In this document: in pieces, positions 5,417 to 6,579 of the stretch | Position numbering within the stretch: position 1 is the stretch's first letter | How the letters are laid out: each line of letters opens with the position of its first letter | DNA from: Lachnospiraceae bacterium UBA1755 | GTDB lineage: Bacteria > Bacillota > Clostridia > Lachnospirales > Lachnospiraceae | Direction of reading: 5' to 3' | NCBI GenBank assembly: GCA_002314805.1 | Contig: DCHJ01000046.1 | Coordinates: 1 to 6,579, forward strand | DNA: 6,579 nucleotides | Position numbers and translations under genes: made by a program | Notes under the pieces: model-generated | What the model saw: the letters and a program-made list of their open reading frames with translations, nothing else | Told to the model about the DNA's origin: nothing | Databases searched by the model: none

Positions 5417-6579
5417 ATGAGCAGCAAAGGCAATTCAATTAACACCGCCGATAAAGGCAACGCGAAGGCACTTATTCCGATCCTGGTTTTTCTGGTACTG
5501 TATCTGGGACTGGGGATACTCTTTGAGTATGTACTCAGGATACCGATGGGCTTTTATAATATTCCCATTGTGGTAGTATTTCTTATCGCCCTTCTGGTGG
5601 CATGCATCCAGAATAAAGCACTCTCGTTTGACGACAAGCTGACCATCATGGGCAGAGGCATGGGGCATAAGGACATAGTCACCATGATCCTCATCTTTAT
5701 GGAGGCAGGAATCTTCACGGGGGTGGTTGGAAGAAGCAGCGCCAATTCGGTGGCATATTTCCTGCTTTCGATCATCCCTCCGCAGTTCTCGGTAGCAGTG
5801 CTGTTTGTCATCAGCTGCTTTGTTTCGGTGGCTATGGGTACGTCTGTGGGGACCATTACACTCATCACACCGATCGCGTATGCAGTAAGTGCGGCATCGG
5901 GCTTTTCTCTCCCGCTCTGTGTAGGTACGGTAATGGGCGGAGCAATGTTTGGTGATAACTTAAGCTTCATATCAGACACCACCATTGCTGCCTGCAACGG
6001 TCAGGGCTGCGAGATGAAGGATAAATTCAGGGAGAATTTTGCCATCGCACTTCCGGCTGCAATAGTCACACTGCTTCTCATCATAATCCTCTCGCTTAAT
6101 AAGTATTCGGGCGAGGCGGTAATAGGTGAGTATAACCTCATCCAGATCATCCCGTATGTCCTTGTACTGGTATTGGGAATTGCGGGTGTGAATGTCTTCG
6201 TTGTCCTCCTTGCGGGGATCGTGACAGGTTCTGTCATCGTACTTGCGACAGGTGCTGTGGCGGCAACGGAGCTCCTCTCAAGTATGGGCTCGGGTGCGGC
6301 AGGCATGTTTGAGACAACTATGGTAGCACTCCTTGTAGCGGCGATCTGTGCGTTAATCAGGGAATACGGTGGCTTCACGGCACTCCTTTATTGGATCAAG
6401 TCTGTATTCAAGGGAAAGAAGGGCGGACAGCTTGGCATGGGTCTTCTGGTAGGTGCCATGGATATAGCTACAGCCAATAATACAGTTGCGATCGTTATGG
6501 CTAATCCTATTGCCAGAGAGATGGCGCAGGAATATGGTATATCACCGAGGAAGACAGCATCTATCCTTGATACGTTTTC
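5417..6579 (+). CDS. NhaC-family Na+/H+ antiporter, 3' end cut off by the window
   Basis: This is a membrane antiporter expected to expel Na+ in exchange for protons, in pH and sodium homeostasis; some NhaC relatives instead exchange organic acids (malate/lactate type), which cannot be excluded. I translated an open frame of 387 codons from the ATG to the window edge with no stop; the family is usually about 440-470 aa, so roughly the last 15-20 percent is missing. After a hydrophilic N-terminus of about 18 residues come many hydrophobic segments (for example 19-40, 49-64, 123-140, 207-227, 242-279 and 300-315). Family hallmarks are GTSVGT (141-146) and GGAMFGDNLSFISDTT (174-189), the latter close to the NhaC signature with its conserved GD and SDTT. 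AAAGGAG (5401-5407) lies 9 nt before the ATG. It follows the lipoprotein gene by 169 bp; no strong promoter was found, though TACAAT at 5375-5380 could be a -10. Confidence 0.88.
   Translation, partial: MSSKGNSINTADKGNAKALIPILVFLVLYLGLGILFEYVLRIPMGFYNIPIVVVFLIALLVACIQNKALSFDDKLTIMGRGMGHKDIVTMILIFMEAGIFTGVVGRSSANSVAYFLLSIIPPQFSVAVLFVISCFVSVAMGTSVGTITLITPIAYAVSAASGFSLPLCVGTVMGGAMFGDNLSFISDTTIAACNGQGCEMKDKFRENFAIALPAAIVTLLLIIILSLNKYSGEAVIGEYNLIQIIPYVLVLVLGIAGVNVFVVLLAGIVTGSVIVLATGAVAATELLSSMGSGAAGMFETTMVALLVAAICALIREYGGFTALLYWIKSVFKGKKGGQLGMGLLVGAMDIATANNTVAIVMANPIAREMAQEYGISPRKTASILDTF

Noticed and set aside
5554..6378. Two minus-strand open frames (5554-5997 and 6001-6378) at the end of the window
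   Set aside because: They lie antisense to a continuous plus-strand frame with a ribosome site and clear NhaC motifs; their compositions are low-complexity mirrors of membrane-protein codons.

Overview
The window looks like chromosomal DNA from an anaerobic Firmicute, most likely Lachnospiraceae-like (Butyrivibrio/Roseburia-type rumen or gut Clostridia). The reasons are mixed-GC genes separated by AT-rich spacers, strong AGGAGG-type ribosome sites, extended -10 promoters of the form TATGGTARAAT, a short two-gene SUF-type Fe-S locus, and the gene families present. The taxon is an inference; no rRNA or marker gene is present.

Layout: (1) 1-104 is an AT-rich leader with a good sigma-A promoter and a small inverted repeat. 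(2) 105-1649 (+) encodes a 514-aa NSS-family sodium-coupled transporter. (3) 1696-1725 is a hairpin with A- and T-tracts on its two sides, serving as a bidirectional terminator between convergent genes. (4) 1755-3429 (-) is a two-gene operon encoding a SufC-type ABC ATPase and a short SufB/SufD-type scaffold protein, overlapping by 8 bp. (5) 3430-3657 is a divergent intergenic region with the suf promoter, a 21-bp direct repeat 73 bp apart, a plus-strand terminator-like hairpin with no upstream plus-strand gene, and a strong promoter that ends almost on the next start codon. (6) 3658-5247 (+) encodes a lipoprotein with an SH3-like domain and a DUF4015/GHL13 putative glycoside hydrolase barrel. 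(7) 5248-5416 is a spacer with a 28-bp imperfect direct repeat (period 61 bp) carrying the palindrome ATGCGCAT. (8) 5417 to the window end (+) encodes an NhaC-type Na+/H+ antiporter, cut off by the window edge after 387 codons.

The genes do not form one pathway. The suf pair is a self-contained Fe-S assembly module without the cysteine desulfurase or the SufU/SufA partners next to it, resembling the minimal SmsCB-type layout. The two transporters share sodium as coupling ion. The lipoprotein probably acts at the cell surface on a polysaccharide. No tRNA, rRNA, IS element, CRISPR array or defence system is visible. The most interesting points are the likely leaderless mRNA of the lipoprotein gene, the minimal two-gene Fe-S module, the loss of the gating arginine in the NSS transporter, and the repeat and terminator structure between suf and the lipoprotein gene.
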